Shown here: piece by piece, positions 33,133-35,238 of the stretch
How positions within the stretch are numbered: position 1 is the first letter of the stretch
Layout: the number at the start of each line of letters is the position of its first letter
Source of the DNA: Bacteroidales bacterium
GTDB lineage: Bacteria > Bacteroidota > Bacteroidia > Bacteroidales > UBA932
DNA length: 35,238 bases
Reading direction: 5' to 3'
NCBI GenBank assembly: GCA_009784635.1
Contig: WRBG01000002.1
Span: 1-35,238, forward strand
Notes under the pieces: model-generated
The model's input: the letters and a program-made list of their open reading frames with translations, nothing else
The model's database searches: none
What the model was told of the DNA's origin: nothing
Made by a program: the position numbers and the translations under genes

Positions 33133-33738
33133 ATGAAAAAATTATTAGTCATTGTGATTCTCCCCGTCCTAATCATTGTGTTGGGATATTTGATTGTGGA
33201 CAGCATCTCCAAGCCGGTACGCTTTAACCAAGAGCAAAAAAGAAGGCAGGCTGTGGCCATTGAACGATTAAAAGACATCCGCACCCTTCAGGTTGCCTAC
33301 AAAACCCAGTTCGGCCAGTTTACCGATAATCTGGATACCCTTCTTGATTTTTACTACAACGGGCATATCTCGGTTATCAGGCAGGTGGGTTCTTGGGACG
33401 ACTCCCTTGCCGTAGCACAAAAGAGGGTATTCCGCGAGACCATTAATATCCCCGTGCGCGATAGCCTGCTCAAACATTCCGGATTTATGATTGACTCCAT
33501 CCGCTACATTCCTTTCTCCGGAGGCAAGGAATTTGAAATGGCCGCTGCAATCCGGACGGTTTCCGGGGTACCTGTGCCTTTGTTCGAGGCCGTGGCGTCT
33601 TTCGACTACCTCTTGCGGGGCTTGGACCGCCAGTCGATCGTTAACCTCAAAGCTGACTTCCTTGATAGAACCGGTACTCCGGGTTTAAGGGTGGGTAGTG
33701 TAGAAGCGCCTAACAACAACGCGGGCAATTGGGAATAA
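33133..33738 (+). CDS. Membrane-anchored protein of unknown function upstream of DUF3822
   Basis: A 201-residue protein with one N-terminal membrane segment (LLVIVILPVLIIVLGYLIV, 4-22) followed by a short coiled segment (FNQEQKRRQAVAIERLKDIR) and RTLQVAYKTQFGQFTDNLDT. This layout, a single N-terminal helix then a charged helix and a small globular part, recalls pilin/pseudopilin-like or membrane-tethered proteins, but there is no prepilin cleavage motif. It is real by codon use, its promoter and its tight linkage (4 bp) to the DUF3822 gene. I recognise it only as a conserved Bacteroidales hypothetical. Confidence 0.7.
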   Translation: MKKLLVIVILPVLIIVLGYLIVDSISKPVRFNQEQKRRQAVAIERLKDIRTLQVAYKTQFGQFTDNLDTLLDFYYNGHISVIRQVGSWDDSLAVAQKRVFRETINIPVRDSLLKHSGFMIDSIRYIPFSGGKEFEMAAAIRTVSGVPVPLFEAVASFDYLLRGLDRQSIVNLKADFLDRTGTPGLRVGSVEAPNNNAGNWE

Positions 33739-33742
33739 ATTT

Positions 33743-34579
33743 ATGCCTCATATAATCAATAAGCGTATTGATTTATCCGGGTCTGCCCTATATAGATTAT
33801 CCATTCAAGCCGATTTGAATGGATTTTCTTTTGCCGTTCTGGACGATACAACCGCAAGTTGTCGGATGTTGCATAGCTATGCCCTTCCTGCATGTTCAGA
33901 TTATGATGAACTCTATACGGAAACTGCTGTTTGGTGCAAAAAATTCTTGCCTGCCCAAGTCCCTTACGTCTACGCGCATTGCTCCTTTTGCGCCCCCTCC
34001 TTTACCTTAGTCCCCAACGAGGTATTTGTACCGGAAAAAGCGGCTCAATTTCTTCAATCCATCCATCAGATTAATGATTTGGACGAAGTATCCTTTTATA
34101 CCTTGCCGGAATTAAACGCCGTTTGCATCTACTCTATTCCAAACACCCTTACCTCTCCTATCCTAAAGGCCGTTAAAAAGACCCATTTTTATTCTGTTGC
34201 CATACCTTTGATTAGAATCGCCCTTTCCCTTCCCGGACACACACGGGCTTTGTTTTATTACCATAACGACCATCTCTATCTGGGGCTTATGAGAGAGCAG
34301 GAATTATTGCTGTGCAACGCCTATGAAGCGCCTCAAGCCAATACCGCCTTATATTTTCTGTTTCTGTCCCTCCACCAATGGCAACTGAATCCCGAATCCA
34401 TCCTGCTGTATATAGCCGGACAATGTTCCAAGTCCCTCATCCAGCTGCTCAGTCGTTATTTTCCCAAGATTATCGCACTTTCAGACGCTAAAATCATGCT
34501 TCAGTCTCAGGAATTGAATATGCGATACAGCCTTATGCTTCATCCTGTTCCCCCATGCGCATCATCGGAGGCCTCTTAA
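33743..34579 (+). CDS. DUF3822 family protein
   Basis: A 278-residue protein with the DUF3822 pattern: LYRLSIQADLNGFSFAVLDD near the N-terminus, then FTLVPNEVFVPEKAAQFLQ, IYSIPNTLTSPILKAV and a C-terminal part with LILLYIAGQC-like strands. Members look like degenerate actin/ASKHA-fold proteins and are found in Bacteroidetes just before rsmD, as here; their function is unknown. The gene overlaps rsmD by 25 bp, so the two are translationally coupled. Confidence 0.85.
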   Translation: MPHIINKRIDLSGSALYRLSIQADLNGFSFAVLDDTTASCRMLHSYALPACSDYDELYTETAVWCKKFLPAQVPYVYAHCSFCAPSFTLVPNEVFVPEKAAQFLQSIHQINDLDEVSFYTLPELNAVCIYSIPNTLTSPILKAVKKTHFYSVAIPLIRIALSLPGHTRALFYYHNDHLYLGLMREQELLLCNAYEAPQANTALYFLFLSLHQWQLNPESILLYIAGQCSKSLIQLLSRYFPKIIALSDAKIMLQSQELNMRYSLMLHPVPPCASSEAS

Positions 34580-35100
34580 AAGGGAGGGAAGTCCACGCTC
34601 CAAAACTGACGGCCCGTCCAACCACGGATTTTGCCAAAGAAGGGTTGTTTAATATACTTGCCAATCAATACGATTTTGAAAGCCTACAGGTCCTTGACCT
34701 TTTTGGAGGCAGCGGGAGCATTAGTTTTGAATTTGCTTCCCGCGGCTGTCCTCAAGTAACATGCGTGGAGATAAACCACATACATGCCTCCTTCATCAAG
34801 GAGACCGCCATGCGACTCGGATTAAAGGCCATACGGGTGGTTCGGCATAATGTTTTTGACTTTATCCCTATCTGCACCCAAAGCTACGACCTTATTTTTG
34901 CCGACCCTCCTTTTGACCTGCATCAGTTGACCGGTTTGCCCTCGATAATCCAAACGGCCTCCCTGCTTAGGCCGGGCGGTTGTTTCATCTTGGAACACTC
35001 CGGAGCTTTTGATTTTAGCCAAGAGTCGGGCTTCCGGAAGATGAGGAAATACGGCCAAATTCACTTTAGTTTCTTTTCCTTTGAACCGCCAACCGCATAA
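34555..35100 (+). CDS. rsmD: 16S rRNA (guanine966-N2)-methyltransferase RsmD
   Basis: A 181-residue SAM-dependent methyltransferase for 16S rRNA G966. Motif order: MRIIGGLLKGREVHAPKL (usual RsmD start), RPTTDFAKEGLFNIL, SAM-binding VLDLFGGSGSISFEFASRG, VEINHIHASFIKE, and catalytic FADPPFDLHQL (DPPF). The length is normal. The start at 34555 lies inside the DUF3822 gene in another frame; it is supported by the match of the first residues to the family. Confidence 0.94.
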   Translation: MRIIGGLLKGREVHAPKLTARPTTDFAKEGLFNILANQYDFESLQVLDLFGGSGSISFEFASRGCPQVTCVEINHIHASFIKETAMRLGLKAIRVVRHNVFDFIPICTQSYDLIFADPPFDLHQLTGLPSIIQTASLLRPGGCFILEHSGAFDFSQESGFRKMRKYGQIHFSFFSFEPPTA

Positions 35101-35114
35101 ATTTGTCTCAAAAA

Positions 35115-35146
35115 TTTGTACGGTCAATAAAATATCCCTACATTTG
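35115..35146 (+). promoter_or_regulatory. -33/-7 promoter of tRNA-Asp
   Basis: TTTG (35115-35118), a 20-bp spacer and TACATTTG (35139-35146) match both elements of the Bacteroidetes promoter exactly. The predicted start is about 12 nt before the mature tRNA 5' end. Confidence 0.7.
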
Positions 35147-35162
35147 CATCCCCAAATAACCC

Positions 35163-35236
35163 GGTTTGGTAGTTCAGTTGGTTAGAATACGTGCCTGTCA
35201 CGCACGGGGTCGCGGGTTCGAGTCCCGTCCAGACCG
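35163..35236 (+). tRNA. tRNA-Asp (GTC)
   Basis: A complete cloverleaf: acceptor GGTTTGG/CCAGACC (one G-U), anticodon stem CGTGC/GCACG around loop CTGTCAC with anticodon GTC at 35197-35199, and T arm with GGTTCGAGTCC. The discriminator base is G, as for tRNA-Asp. The next bases (CA, then the window ends) do not spell CCA, so the tail is added after transcription. Confidence 0.97.
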
Positions 35237-35238
35237 CA

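Overview
The window looks like the chromosome of an anaerobic, fermentative member of the Bacteroidetes, most likely order Bacteroidales. Evidence: TonB-dependent receptor/DUF4249 pair, double-glycine class I lanthipeptide leader of the Bacteroidetes type, NVEAL peptide with 6-bladed propeller, DUF3822-rsmD, rsfS-ftsH-cdsA-psd order, TAnnTTTG -7 promoter boxes, and a trimeric NADH-linked [FeFe]-hydrogenase. The genus cannot be named from the sequence.

Layout. 1-5136 (- strand): a LanC-like cyclase, a Cys-rich double-glycine precursor peptide, then a TonB-dependent receptor and a DUF4249 lipoprotein (cut by the window start). 5137-9929: a PAS-LuxR regulator, divergent from a sigma54-type response regulator, which converges on a hybrid histidine kinase; the 293-bp gap behind the kinase holds a sigma54 promoter and an orphan terminator that together frame a candidate sRNA of about 95 nt. 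9930-13736 (+): rsfS-ftsH-cdsA-psd. 13748-16827: a 3.1-kb module (DUF1573/thioredoxin lipoprotein, NVEAL peptide, propeller lipoprotein) bounded by perfect 23-bp direct repeats where psd and pyrF once overlapped; its leader holds a consensus sigma54 promoter and a (CT)19 microsatellite. 16828-18817 (-): prfA-pyrF. 18899-20119 (+): a thioredoxin-fold lipoprotein. 20129-24245 (-): hydB-hydA-hydC. 24370-26581 (-): a YghO-like protein and a carboxypeptidase-regulatory-domain protein. 26609-28884 (-): DUF62, mazG, tcdA. 28998-30305 (+): an acetyl-CoA hydrolase/CoA-transferase. 30290-32998 (-): nrnA and two FKBP-fold lipoproteins. 33133-35100 (+): a membrane-anchored unknown, DUF3822 and rsmD, followed by tRNA-Asp.

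The most interesting hypothesis is a local sigma54 circuit. The kinase and the sigma54 activator both appear to start from leaderless mRNAs with the same box-to-ATG arrangement. Two strong sigma54 promoters in the same window would drive (i) a small RNA with two copies of an 11-nt repeat and (ii) the NVEAL secreted-peptide operon sitting in a transferred module next to a hypermutable repeat. That the local activator acts on these promoters is inference; the promoters, repeats and hairpins are seen directly.
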